Below are positions 37,267 to 50,090 of a stretch of 64,000 nucleotides of DNA, one piece after another. The notes beneath the pieces were generated by a model. It was not told where the DNA came from. It made no database searches and saw only the letters and a list, made by a program, of their open reading frames with translations. Within the stretch, counting starts at the first letter, position 1. Each line of letters opens with the position of its first letter. The position numbers were made by a program, and so were the translations under genes. This stretch comes from an uncultured Pseudomonadota bacterium (lineage in GTDB: Bacteria; Myxococcota_A; UBA796; SXON01), in NCBI GenBank assembly GCA_903885375.1, contig CAISIK010000129.1, positions 124,001 to 188,000 of the forward strand, given 5' to 3'.

Positions 37267-38907
37267 CTACGCCCCGACGGGGGGAGATGTGACACGCCCC
37301 CGCCAGAGCGCCAGAACGGCGCCGAAGGTGACGATGGCGCATACCCACGGGAAGGCCCGGCCCCACGTGCGGTAAGGCGTGTCGAAGGTCGCGAGCCTCA
37401 GATCGACCACCTCCGCAACCTCCGTGTACGGCCGCGTTTCGTAGCGGATGACCCCGTGGGGCTCCACGATCATGGACACCCCGGTGTAGGCGATGCGCAC
37501 CATCGGGCGGCCGAGCTCCACGGCGTATGCCGCGGCCAGCATCGCGTGCTGGTGGGGCGCGGCGGTATCGCCGAACCAGCCGTCGTTGGTGATGTTCACG
37601 AAGACGTCGCCATCGCTCAACGTGCGCATCTGCGACTCGAGGATGGCCTCGTAGCAGATGGGCGTGGTGAACGAGAACTTCGACGTCTGGAACAGCGTGG
37701 GCGTCTTTCCCGCCCGAAAGCTCCCCACCCCCTGGATCCACGGCTTGAGGTAGGAGACGGGCCACGGCAGGTACTCCCCGAAGGGCATCGGCACCATCTT
37801 GTCGTAGCGCCCCGCCACCTTGCCCGACGTGTCGAAGAGGTAGGCGCTGTTCCAGCTGGCGCGGTGGCCGGGGTTGTCGGGGTCCTCCTCGCGGGTGCCC
37901 CCGCCGATCAGGAAGGCGAACTGGTTCTGGCTCGTCATCTCGCCGAACCCTTCGGCGAGGCGCTCCTCCGTGGGGTTGTAGTAGATCGACCCCTCCGGCC
38001 ACACCACGAGGTCGGGGTGCGCGTCGACGACCTTCCGCGTGAGGGTGAGCCAGGACTTCAGGACCTCACCACCACGATCCTGGATGCGCTGCACCATGGT
38101 GACGCCCTGCTGGAGCATCGCCACCCGCGCCACGGGCGCCGCGGCGAGCACGCTCTCCACGTGCTGGAAGCGCCACGCACCGAACGCGAGGTTCGACAGG
38201 AAGAGCCCCATCACGACCGCGGCGTGCCGCAAGGGCAGCGGCCGACCCGCCCGGGAAGCGAGCCAGAGCTCCGCGGCCATGCTGTTCGTGAGGAGGATGA
38301 GCCAGCTCAGCCCAAAAGCCCCGAAGACACTGGCAAGCTGCCACGTGTACGGGTTCCGGTACTGGCCCACCCCCTGGTAGTAGGGAAACAGCGCCGGCTG
38401 CGCGAACTCCATCGTGACCCAGAGCGTGGGAAACAGGAAGACCCAGCTCCTTCCGAAGCGCTCGCGGAGCGGTGCCACCGCGCTCGCGAGGAGGCCGTAA
38501 GGAAGCCCGAAGACCGCGGCGAAGAGTCCGACGATCAGCGAGGCCAGCACGAGCGGGATGTTGCTGAACAGGTCGATCGTCTGGGCGAGCCAGAAGAACA
38601 GGAGAAAAACGCCCACGAAGCCCGTGAGGTAGCCCAGGCGGAAGTTGCGGCTCGCCAGCCAGCCACGAAGCGGGCGCGACCCCGGCGCCCGACCGCCCGA
38701 GGGGTCGGCCGCCGCCACGAGGAGCGGCACGAAGGTGAGCCAGTGGATGAAGTGCAGCCCCCCGACCGGAATCGTGCCGAGCAGGGGGAACGTGCGCTCG
38801 ATCGGCGGGGAGACGAACGTGAGGATGGCGCCGGAGAACAGCGCCGCGAGCAGCCTCGGGAGGTTGTCGCGGGACCAGAACCGGGGACGGGGCGTTTCCG
38901 GGTGCAC
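37267..38907 (-). CDS. lnt: apolipoprotein N-acyltransferase
   Basis: The protein is 546 aa. Eight or so membrane segments fill the first 240 residues, followed by a periplasmic nitrilase domain. The catalytic triad is E305 (VWPEGS), K370 (YDKMVPMPFGEYLPW) and C418 (TPICYEA), all present. Lnt adds the third acyl chain to lipoproteins in the inner membrane, which fits the many lipoprotein genes in this window. It lies directly upstream of the ECF sigma gene, leaving 16 bases. Confidence 0.94.
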   Translation of the reverse strand: MHPETPRPRFWSRDNLPRLLAALFSGAILTFVSPPIERTFPLLGTIPVGGLHFIHWLTFVPLLVAAADPSGGRAPGSRPLRGWLASRNFRLGYLTGFVGVFLLFFWLAQTIDLFSNIPLVLASLIVGLFAAVFGLPYGLLASAVAPLRERFGRSWVFLFPTLWVTMEFAQPALFPYYQGVGQYRNPYTWQLASVFGAFGLSWLILLTNSMAAELWLASRAGRPLPLRHAAVVMGLFLSNLAFGAWRFQHVESVLAAAPVARVAMLQQGVTMVQRIQDRGGEVLKSWLTLTRKVVDAHPDLVVWPEGSIYYNPTEERLAEGFGEMTSQNQFAFLIGGGTREEDPDNPGHRASWNSAYLFDTSGKVAGRYDKMVPMPFGEYLPWPVSYLKPWIQGVGSFRAGKTPTLFQTSKFSFTTPICYEAILESQMRTLSDGDVFVNITNDGWFGDTAAPHQHAMLAAAYAVELGRPMVRIAYTGVSMIVEPHGVIRYETRPYTEVAEVVDLRLATFDTPYRTWGRAFPWVCAIVTFGAVLALWRGRVTSPPVGA

Positions 38908-38994
38908 GGCAGGCTCGGGGGTGGTCGCGAGCTAACCGTTATGGCGGGGTGGGGCCGCGAAGGGCGCCCGGGTTCACCGCGCCCGTGGTCGGCC

Positions 38995-39030
38995 AAAAAC
39001 AAGCGCGGCGGCGCCGAAGCACCGCCGCGC
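38995..39030 (-). terminator. intrinsic terminator after groEL
   Basis: On the minus strand a perfect 9-bp stem (GCGCGGCGG at 39030-39022 with CCGCCGCGC at 39011-39003) around a GC-rich loop is followed by TTGTTTTT. It lies 20 bases past the groEL stop and ends the groES-groEL transcript. The rest of the gap to lnt (38908-38994) shows no gene. Confidence 0.82.
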
Positions 39031-39049
39031 GGTTGAGCCGGAAGGGGGA

Positions 39050-41042
<1,993 letters not shown>

Positions 41043-41119
41043 AGTTGACTCCGTAGTAGGAAGATTCAGGTTCGGATGTGAGGCGGCACACCGAGGGCAT
41101 GCCGCCGCAAGCGGCCTTG

Positions 41120-41148
41120 GGGTTACGCACCGGGTCTGGCGAAGTCAA
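41120..41148 (-). promoter_or_regulatory. putative groES-groEL promoter
   Basis: On the minus strand TTGACT (41148-41143) and TAACCC (41125-41120) are 17 bases apart, a sigma70-like arrangement with a strong -35 and weak -10. An overlapping CTTCGCC with CCCCAAGG 15 bases on is a weaker sigma32-type alternative. It begins 13 bases downstream of the orphan terminator and would give a leader of about 70 bases. Confidence 0.4.
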
Positions 41149-41160
41149 CGGGCCCGCCCG

Positions 41161-41197
41161 AAAAAGAAAACCGCCGCCGGGGGATTCCGGCGGCGGT
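41161..41197 (-). terminator. orphan intrinsic terminator upstream of groES
   Basis: A perfect 11-bp GC stem (arms 41170-41180 and 41187-41197, ACCGCCGCCGG/CCGGCGGCGGT) with a 6-base loop is followed on the minus strand by TTTTCTTTTT. Nothing recognised on the minus strand ends here: the next gene to the right, dnaK, runs the other way. It points to a transcript starting in 41198-41585, or to insulation of groES. Confidence 0.8.
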
Positions 41198-41524
41198 GGG
41201 GCCTCGATTCGGGCGTCGTGATCGGGTCAGGGCACGGATATTTTTGTGGTGAAAGGCTGACGCGGTCGCATCGTGGCGAGACCATCTTCAGCAAGCGACG
41301 TGCCAGCGAGTTGAAACCTGTCTTTTGCGACAACGGCGACCCGTGATCGACGACAACGATGTCGTGGAGGGCCCGCTCCGGCTTGCCGACGGGCGCGGCG
41401 CGTCTATGAAAGGGCGGTCGGGAGACAACCGGTCGCGTCCGCACGGGACCGGACCTCCAGCGCTTGACGCGTCGCGATCGGGGATTAGCGTTTGCCGGTC
41501 CCAGTTCGCCCACCGTGGCGTTCG

Positions 41525-41553
41525 CTTCAAAACATAAGTACAACCCGAAATAT
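41525..41553 (+). promoter_or_regulatory. sigma32-like heat-shock promoter of dnaK
   Basis: CTTCAAA at 41525-41531 and CCCGAAATAT at 41544-41553 are 12 bases apart, close to the heat-shock consensus CTTGAAA and CCCCATnT. The AT-rich patch stands out in this GC-rich sequence. Transcription would start near 41560, leaving a short leader with GGAGC before the dnaK ATG at 41586. Confidence 0.6.
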
Positions 41554-41585
41554 ATCGGACCGCGGATCCGGCTGGAGCTACTGGA

Positions 41586-43490
<1,905 letters not shown>

Positions 43491-43515
43491 GCGACGGGCA
43501 GAAGGGGTAAAGTTC

Positions 43516-44625
43516 ATGGCGAAGCGCGATTATTACGAGGTCTTGGGCCTCTCCCGCGAGGCGTCGCAGGGGGAGGTCAAGAAGGCCTTTCGCGCCCTGG
43601 CGATGAAGCTCCACCCCGACAAGAACCCCGACGACAAGGATGCGGAGTCGAAGTTCAAGGAAGTCGCCGAGGCCTACGATTGCCTCGGCGACGAGCAGAA
43701 GCGGCAGATGTACGACCGCTTCGGGCACGACGGGCTTCGGGGCGCCGGAATGAACTCCGGCTTCCAGAGCTCCGACGAAGTGTTCAGCCACTTCGCCGAC
43801 ATCTTCGGGGACCTCTTCGGCTTCAACGGCCGCGGCGGTCCCCGGGGTCCGCGTCGTGGCGCCGACCTCGAGTACCCAATCACACTCGAGTTCCTCGAAG
43901 CGGTGTCGGGGATCGAGCGGGAGATCACGGTTCCGAAGCACGCGGCCTGCGAGCAGTGCAGCGGAAGCGGGGCGAAGGAGGGCTCGCAGCCCACCACCTG
44001 CGGCACCTGCCGTGGCAGCGGCGAGGTGGTCCAGACCGCGCAGATGTTCCTCCGCATCCGCACGGTGTGCCCGGCGTGTAGCGGTCGGGGCAAGGTGGTG
44101 CGTGACCCGTGTGGCGGCTGCTCCGGCAGCGGTCGCAAGCGGCTCAACGAGAAGCTGAAGGTCACGATCCCTGCCGGCGTCGACGATGGCATGCAGCTGC
44201 GGCTCGGCGGCAAGGGCGAGGTCGGCGAGCCCGGCGGCCCGGCGGGCGATCTCTACGTCACCATCCGCGTGAAGGACCACGAGGTTTTCAAGCGCGATGG
44301 CACCAACATCGTGATGCGTCGCCCCGTGCCGTTCACCCTCGCCGCGCTCGGCGGCGAGCTGGCCGTACCCACGGTGGATGGCGAAGAGACCGTGATGATC
44401 GAGCCCGGTACCCCCTCGGGCAAGGTGATCACCCTTTCCCGGAAGGGGGTCGTCTCCCTGAACGGGCGCGGCCGCGGCGACCAGCTCGTGCAGCTCGTGG
44501 TGGAGGTGCCGAAGCAGCTTTCGGCGCGCGAGGATGAGCTCCTGCGCGAGCTCGCCAAGGTCCAGGGGGTGAAGGTCAAGGACCGGAGCTTCTGGTCCAG
44601 CGTCTTCAAGGGCTTCCCGTCGTAA
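43516..44625 (+). CDS. dnaJ: co-chaperone DnaJ (Hsp40)
   Basis: The protein is 369 aa, of full type-I layout. The J domain shows YYEVLGLSREASQ and HPD in MKLHPDKNP. A Gly/Phe-rich stretch leads to four zinc motifs of the CxxCxGxG type: CEQCSGSG, CGTCRGSG, CPACSGRG and CGGCSGSG. The C-terminal substrate domains follow. It stimulates DnaK ATPase. The ATG is chosen over an open upstream extension because it lies 25 bases after dnaK and starts the J domain. Confidence 0.96.
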   Translation: MAKRDYYEVLGLSREASQGEVKKAFRALAMKLHPDKNPDDKDAESKFKEVAEAYDCLGDEQKRQMYDRFGHDGLRGAGMNSGFQSSDEVFSHFADIFGDLFGFNGRGGPRGPRRGADLEYPITLEFLEAVSGIEREITVPKHAACEQCSGSGAKEGSQPTTCGTCRGSGEVVQTAQMFLRIRTVCPACSGRGKVVRDPCGGCSGSGRKRLNEKLKVTIPAGVDDGMQLRLGGKGEVGEPGGPAGDLYVTIRVKDHEVFKRDGTNIVMRRPVPFTLAALGGELAVPTVDGEETVMIEPGTPSGKVITLSRKGVVSLNGRGRGDQLVQLVVEVPKQLSAREDELLRELAKVQGVKVKDRSFWSSVFKGFPS

Positions 44626-44636
44626 ACCGATGTCAC

Positions 44637-44664
44637 GCCCGCCCGCGCGGGTCTTCGGGCGGGC
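44637..44664 (+). terminator. hairpin after dnaJ
   Basis: A perfect 9-bp inverted repeat (GCCCGCCCG...CGGGCGGGC, loop of ten bases) lies 11 bases after the dnaJ stop. No T run follows, so intrinsic termination is doubtful; it may still separate the dnaK-dnaJ unit from moxR. Confidence 0.4.
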
Positions 44665-44688
44665 ATAGCAGGGCTCCGTGAGGTGCTT

Positions 44689-45681
<993 letters not shown>

Positions 45682-45687
45682 GGCCGC

Positions 45688-46545
45688 ATGCTCACCCCGG
45701 AGGAGTTGCGGCAGATCGGGCGGGTGCACGTGCAGGTCGGGCGCGGCGTGGATGCGCTGCTCGCGGGCGAGTACCGCAGCGCCTTCCGCGGCTCGGGCAT
45801 GGAGTTCGAGGAGGTCCGAGCCTACCAGCCCGGCGACGACGTCCGCCGAATCGACTGGAACGTCACCGCGCGGAGCAAGGAGACCTTCCTCAAGGTGTTC
45901 CGCGAGGAGCGCGAGCTCACCATGCTCCTCATCGTCGACCGTTCCGGTTCGGTCCGCTTCGGAAGCGGCGGAGCCGACGGTCGCACCGACAAGCGACTCC
46001 AGATCGCCCGGCTCGCCGGCGCGCTCGCCTACGCCGCGCTCCGCAGCAACGACCGGGTGGGGCTCCTCACCTTCGCCGACGGCGTCGAACGTTTCCTCCC
46101 GCCGCGCCGGAGCCGGGGCCACGCCTGGCAGGTGATCCGGACGGCCTTCGAGGAGCTGGGCACCGACCGGCGCACCGACCTCGCCGCCGCCCTCACGCAC
46201 GCGCAGAAGGTGCTCAAGCGCCGGGCGGCGGTGATCGTCCTGTCCGACTTCCTCGACGACGGCCGGTGGACAGACGCCTGCCGGCTGCTCATGCGTCGGC
46301 ACCGCGTGCACGCCTTCCTCGTGCACGACAAGCTCGAAGCGCACCTGCCGGACCTCGGGCTGGTCACCGTGCAGGATGCGGAGACGGGCGCCACGCGCGT
46401 GGTAGATGCGAGCTCCTTCCAGGCCAGGGCGACGGTGGAACGGCGCCTGTCCGACCTCCGCCGCATCGGTCTCCGCGCCAGCGCGGTCGGCACGCACGAC
46501 GATGCCTTCCGCAAGCTCCACGCCCACTTCCGGAGCGTAGGATGA
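45688..46545 (+). CDS. DUF58 protein
   Basis: The protein is 285 aa. The family hallmark is VRAYQPGDDVRRIDWNVTAR, at residues about 47-66. A VWA-like fold follows (LLIVDRSGSVRFGS), with an imperfect DxSxS. There are no membrane segments. It lies 6 bases after moxR and overlaps the next gene by four bases. DUF58 and MoxR proteins usually work together, possibly in protein complex assembly or in recruitment to the membrane. Confidence 0.92.
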   Translation: MLTPEELRQIGRVHVQVGRGVDALLAGEYRSAFRGSGMEFEEVRAYQPGDDVRRIDWNVTARSKETFLKVFREERELTMLLIVDRSGSVRFGSGGADGRTDKRLQIARLAGALAYAALRSNDRVGLLTFADGVERFLPPRRSRGHAWQVIRTAFEELGTDRRTDLAAALTHAQKVLKRRAAVIVLSDFLDDGRWTDACRLLMRRHRVHAFLVHDKLEAHLPDLGLVTVQDAETGATRVVDASSFQARATVERRLSDLRRIGLRASAVGTHDDAFRKLHAHFRSVG

Positions 46546-47303
46546 TGTTGTGGCTGGTCGCCTGCGAGCAAGCGCCCCTCCCCGCGCCCCCCTCCGCCAG
46601 CGTGTGGCTCTCGGAGCGGCAGGCGGCAAGCGGCGCGGAGGTGGAGCTCCACGCGCCCGAGGGCTCCACCGTGGCCGGGAGCACGAACCTGGTGGTGGAG
46701 CCCAGCGCGGCGGACACCTGGAAGCTCACGGGAGCCGATGGCAGCTACATCGTCACCGTGTCCGAGCCCGGCGGCGGAACCCCCTCCCGCCTCTTCTTCG
46801 ACATCGGCGTGAAGGGGCCGACCGGCGGCCCGATGGACGACCTGCAGGCGCCGCCGCCCCCTCCCCCGCCGATCTGGCCGTGGGTCGTCGCGGGCGGAAT
46901 CCTCGCGGCAGCGACGGCCGCTGGCGCGGTGTGGGCCATCCGTCGATACACGCCGCCGCCCCCGCCGCCGCGGCAGCTTCCTCCGCACGAGGTCGCGCGG
47001 CGGGCGTGGAACCTGCTTCGCGAGCGCACCGACCTCGACGCTCCCGCGATCGCCAGCGAGATGTCGGTGATCTTCCGCACCTGGATCGATGCGGCCTGGG
47101 GTCTCCCCGCCACCCAGCGCACCCGCCGCGAGATACTGGACAGCCTCGCTGGGATGCTCACGGCGGCCGAGCTCGAATCGGCCCGGCGGCTCCTCAGCGC
47201 CACCGACCTCGTCAAGTTCGCCGAGCGCAGCCAGCACGCCAACCTGTTCGAGCAGCTCGACCAGGACTTCCAGTCCCTCGTGAAGCCGGTGCGCCGTGTT
47301 TGA
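46542..47303 (+). CDS. DUF4381-like membrane protein of the Bat operon
   Basis: The protein is 253 aa. The ATG overlaps the DUF58 stop (ATGA). A short lipobox-like start (MMLWLVAC) precedes an Ig-like periplasmic domain (about 20-95). A proline-rich linker leads to one membrane segment (about 107-127, WVVAGGILAAATAAGAVWAI), and a second proline run leads to a helical cytoplasmic domain ending SLVKPVRRV. The position between DUF58 and BatA fits the DUF4381-type component. Identification by context. Confidence 0.68.
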   Translation: MMLWLVACEQAPLPAPPSASVWLSERQAASGAEVELHAPEGSTVAGSTNLVVEPSAADTWKLTGADGSYIVTVSEPGGGTPSRLFFDIGVKGPTGGPMDDLQAPPPPPPPIWPWVVAGGILAAATAAGAVWAIRRYTPPPPPPRQLPPHEVARRAWNLLRERTDLDAPAIASEMSVIFRTWIDAAWGLPATQRTRREILDSLAGMLTAAELESARRLLSATDLVKFAERSQHANLFEQLDQDFQSLVKPVRRV

Positions 47304-48270
47304 GTGGGGCTCGCCGTGGTGGTTCCTCGCGCTGCCCGCAGCGGGGCTCCCCTTGTGGGGGCTCATCCGGCCTTGGACGCTCCGGTTCGCCTCGGTATCG
47401 TCGATGCGCGGGGGCGTGGGCATCCGTTCGGTGCTGGCCTCGCTTCCCGCGCTGATCGAAGCGGCCGTCATCACTCTGGTCGTGCTGGCGCTCGCGCGGC
47501 CGCAGCTCGTGTCGCGCGAAACCGTGCGGGAGAGCGAAGGGGTGGACATCGTGCTCGCGATCGACACCTCCGGCTCCATGGACGCGCCCGACATGGGCGG
47601 CGGCGGGATGGAACTCACCCGGCTGGAGTCGGCGAAGCGGGTGATGCAGAGCTTCGTGGAGGCGCGCACCAACGACCGCGTGGCGCTCGTGGTCTTCGGA
47701 AAGGAGGCGTTCACGCAGGTGCCGCTCACGCTCGACAAGGAGGGCATGCACGACTTCCTGGGGCAGCTCGAGATCGGCGTGGCCGGCAAGCAGGCCACCG
47801 CCGTGGGCGATGCGATCGCGGTGGCGAGCAAACGATTGAAGGAACTCGAGGCGCCGAGCAAGGTCATCATCCTCGTGACCGACGGCAAGTCCAACGAGGG
47901 GCAGATCGAACCGCTCGTGGCGGCCAAGGCGGCAGCGGCGCTGGGCATCCGGGTCTACACGATCGGGGTGGGCGCCTCCTCCCCCCGGCGGGCCGGCCCC
48001 TTCGGGCTCCTGTCGGTGGGCGGCGCCGATGTGGACGAACCCACCCTCAAGCAGATCGCCTCGCTCACCGGCGCCGAGTACTTCCGCGCGAGCGACACCA
48101 CCTCGCTCGCCAAGGTGTACGCCCGGATCGACGAGCTGGAGCCGAGCCCGGCGAAGGTCCGCGAGTTCGTGGACCGCGATGAACGATTCGCCACCTTCCT
48201 CTACCCGGCGATCGCCCTCTGGCTCGTTCACCTGCTCCTGGTGACGGGCCCCCTGCGGAGGACGCCGTGA
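47296..48270 (+). CDS. batA: BatA-type VWA membrane protein
   Basis: The protein is 324 aa with a GTG start overlapping the upstream gene by eight bases. Two membrane helices lie in the first 75 residues, then a VWA domain with intact MIDAS (AIDTSGSMDAPD) and VTDGKSNEGQ, and a last membrane helix at about 300-318 (YPAIALWLVHLLLVTG). BatA and BatB sit in the inner membrane with the VWA domains outside. The bat genes were first linked to aerotolerance in Bacteroides; their biochemical role is unsettled. Confidence 0.9.
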   Translation: MFEWGSPWWFLALPAAGLPLWGLIRPWTLRFASVSSMRGGVGIRSVLASLPALIEAAVITLVVLALARPQLVSRETVRESEGVDIVLAIDTSGSMDAPDMGGGGMELTRLESAKRVMQSFVEARTNDRVALVVFGKEAFTQVPLTLDKEGMHDFLGQLEIGVAGKQATAVGDAIAVASKRLKELEAPSKVIILVTDGKSNEGQIEPLVAAKAAAALGIRVYTIGVGASSPRRAGPFGLLSVGGADVDEPTLKQIASLTGAEYFRASDTTSLAKVYARIDELEPSPAKVREFVDRDERFATFLYPAIALWLVHLLLVTGPLRRTP

Positions 48271-50090
48271 CCTTCGGTACGCCCCTCCTCCACCTGTTGT
48301 ACCTGCTCGTCCCGGTGGCGATCGCCGCGTTCATCTACGGCCACCGCCGCCGCCAGGGCGCGCTCGATGCGCTCCTTTCCGTCGAGGCGCTCCGCAACCT
48401 CGTGCCGGCCGGGGCGCGCTCGGCGCGTACATGGCAGGCAATCGCCGGCGTCGTCGCGATCACGAGCCTCGCCTTCGCCGCCACGCGTCCGCAGGTGGGG
48501 TTCACCTGGGAGCAACGCACCGCCAAGGGCGTGAACATCGTGGTGGTGCTCGATGTGTCCCGTTCGATGGACGCGGAGGATGTCTCGCCTTCGCGCATGG
48601 AGCGCGCGCGCCGCGAGCTCGCCGACCTCACTGCGCTCCTCCGCGGCGACAGCGTGGGCCTCGTGCTCGTCGCCAACGGCGCCTACGTTCGGCTTCCGCT
48701 CACCACGGACTACGGCACGTTCCTCTGGGCCCTCGGCGACACGTCCACGCAGACGATCGCCGCCCAGGGAACGGCGATGTCCGGCGGCATCGACTCCGCC
48801 ACGCAGATGCTGACGCGGGCGGGCGCCGCGGGAAGGGCCATCGTCGTGGTGAGCGATGGCGAGCTGCACGACCCCCCCGAGGAGCTCGCGGCGGCGCTGG
48901 TGCGGGCCCGCGAGGCCGACGTGCGCATCTACGCGCTCGGCGTCGGCGAGGCCGCGGGCGCGCCGATCCCGCTCCCGGAAGGCGGCTTCAAGAAGGACCG
49001 CACCGGCGGCGTGGTGATGTCCCGGCTCGACGCCGACTCGCTCCGGGCGCTTGCCGCCGCGACGGGTGGCGCCTACGTGCAGGCCGTCGCCGGAGACGAC
49101 GACGTGCGGGCGCTCTACGATGGCGAAATCCGGGCGAAGCTCAATGCGGAGGAGCGCGAGGTGAGACGTCAGCAGATCCCGAACGAGGCCTACCAGTGGC
49201 CGCTCGCGGTAGCACTGCTTGCCCTGGTCGGGAGCGCCTGGGCTGGCGTCGGTCCCCGGCGGCCGAAAGCGCGCGGCGTCGGCCTGCTCGTCGCGATGAT
49301 CGCGCTTGGTTTCCCGTTGTCGGCGCAAGCCGGCGCACGGGAGGATGGCCTCGAGGCGCTGAAGCGCATGGACTGGCCCACGGCGATCGAGCGGCTCGGC
49401 CAGGCCCGCATCGACGAGCCGGACGACACCGCGGTGGGCCAGGGGCTCGGCGAGGCGCTCTACCGTTCGGGGCGCTACCGGGAGGCCGAGCAGGTCTTCC
49501 TCTCGCTGGCCCAGGGCGACGAAGCGCACCGCGCCGTGCACCTTTACAACGCCGGCAACGCCGCCTATCGGGACGGTCGGCTCGAACGCGCGGTCGAGCA
49601 CTACACGCGGGCCCAGGAGGCCGACCCCAAGCTGGCCAGCGCCACGAAGAACGGCGAGGCCGTGAAGCAGGAGATCAAGCTCCGCGAGCAGCAGGCCGAG
49701 GAGCAGCAGCAGGGCGACCAGCAGCAGGGAGACCAGCAGCAACAGGGAAACCAGCAACAAGGCGACCCGCAGCAGGGCGACCAGCAACAAGGCGACCAGC
49801 AGCAGCAGGGAGACCAGCAACAGGGAGACCCGCAGCAAGGCGACCCGCAGCAGGGCGACCAGCAACAAGGCGACCAGCAGCAGCAGGGAGACCAGCAACA
49901 GGGAGACCCGCAGCAAGGCGACCCGCAGCAGGGCGACACCGGTGACGCCACCGGCATCGCGGCAGAGTCGGGCGAAGGGGGCGAACAGCAGGGCATGAGC
50001 GCCGAGGAAGCCGCGCGGCTCGTCGATTCGGTCGTGGACGGGCGGCCTCGCACACGCGTGGGCGGCGATACGACGGAGAAGGACTGGTGA
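48267..50090 (+). CDS. BatB-BatC fusion: VWA, TPR and Gln/Gly/Asp repeat
   Basis: The protein is 607 aa with a GTG start overlapping batA (GTGA). Membrane helices near the start precede a VWA domain ([12 protein letters not shown]) up to about residue 300, as in BatB. A membrane pair follows at about 310-350, then TPR-like helices ([40 protein letters not shown]), as in BatC. Residues about 475-560 are a low-complexity run of QQQGD and QQGDP units, and the end is charged. BatB and BatC are separate genes in several bacteria; here they are one. Confidence 0.85.
   Translation: MTFGTPLLHLLYLLVPVAIAAFIYGHRRRQGALDALLSVEALRNLVPAGARSARTWQAIAGVVAITSLAFAATRPQVGFTWEQRTAKGVNIVVVLDVSRSMDAEDVSPSRMERARRELADLTALLRGDSVGLVLVANGAYVRLPLTTDYGTFLWALGDTSTQTIAAQGTAMSGGIDSATQMLTRAGAAGRAIVVVSDGELHDPPEELAAALVRAREADVRIYALGVGEAAGAPIPLPEGGFKKDRTGGVVMSRLDADSLRALAAATGGAYVQAVAGDDDVRALYDGEIRAKLNAEEREVRRQQIPNEAYQWPLAVALLALVGSAWAGVGPRRPKARGVGLLVAMIALGFPLSAQAGAREDGLEALKRMDWPTAIERLGQARIDEPDDTAVGQGLGEALYRSGRYREAEQVFLSLAQGDEAHRAVHLYNAGNAAYRDGRLERAVEHYTRAQEADPKLASATKNGEAVKQEIKLREQQAEEQQQGDQQQGDQQQQGNQQQGDPQQGDQQQGDQQQQGDQQQGDPQQGDPQQGDQQQGDQQQQGDQQQGDPQQGDPQQGDTGDATGIAAESGEGGEQQGMSAEEAARLVDSVVDGRPRTRVGGDTTEKDW
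49761..49937 (+). repeat. 78-bp perfect tandem repeat inside batB-batC
   Basis: The 78-base unit starting GGCGACCCGCAGCAGGGCG occurs twice in full (49761-49838 and 49839-49916), base-identical, followed by 21 bases of a third copy. It encodes 26 residues of the QQGDPQQ type, so each copy keeps the reading frame. The identity at third positions implies recent duplication. Looser repeats of the same kind extend to 49700. Confidence 0.95.

Larger units (their letters stand above)
41043..41585. other. 543-base intergenic region between groES and dnaK
   Basis: This is the longest gene-free stretch in the window. It carries a groES promoter candidate at its left end, a strong minus-strand terminator at 41161-41197, an unassigned stretch of about 320 bases (41198-41520) and the heat-shock-type dnaK promoter at 41525-41553. 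Short open frames in the middle have no ribosome-binding sites and none looks conserved in composition. No tmRNA, 6S, RNase P or SRP core motif was recognised on either strand. Confidence 0.6.

Noticed and set aside
41043-41160. CIRCE element before groES
   Set aside because: No TTAGCACTC...GAGTGCTAA inverted repeat is present, even allowing several mismatches.
49700-49940. Possible CRISPR-like repeat array
   Set aside because: The repeat is contiguous without spacers and codes in frame for Gln/Gly/Asp units of the Bat protein.
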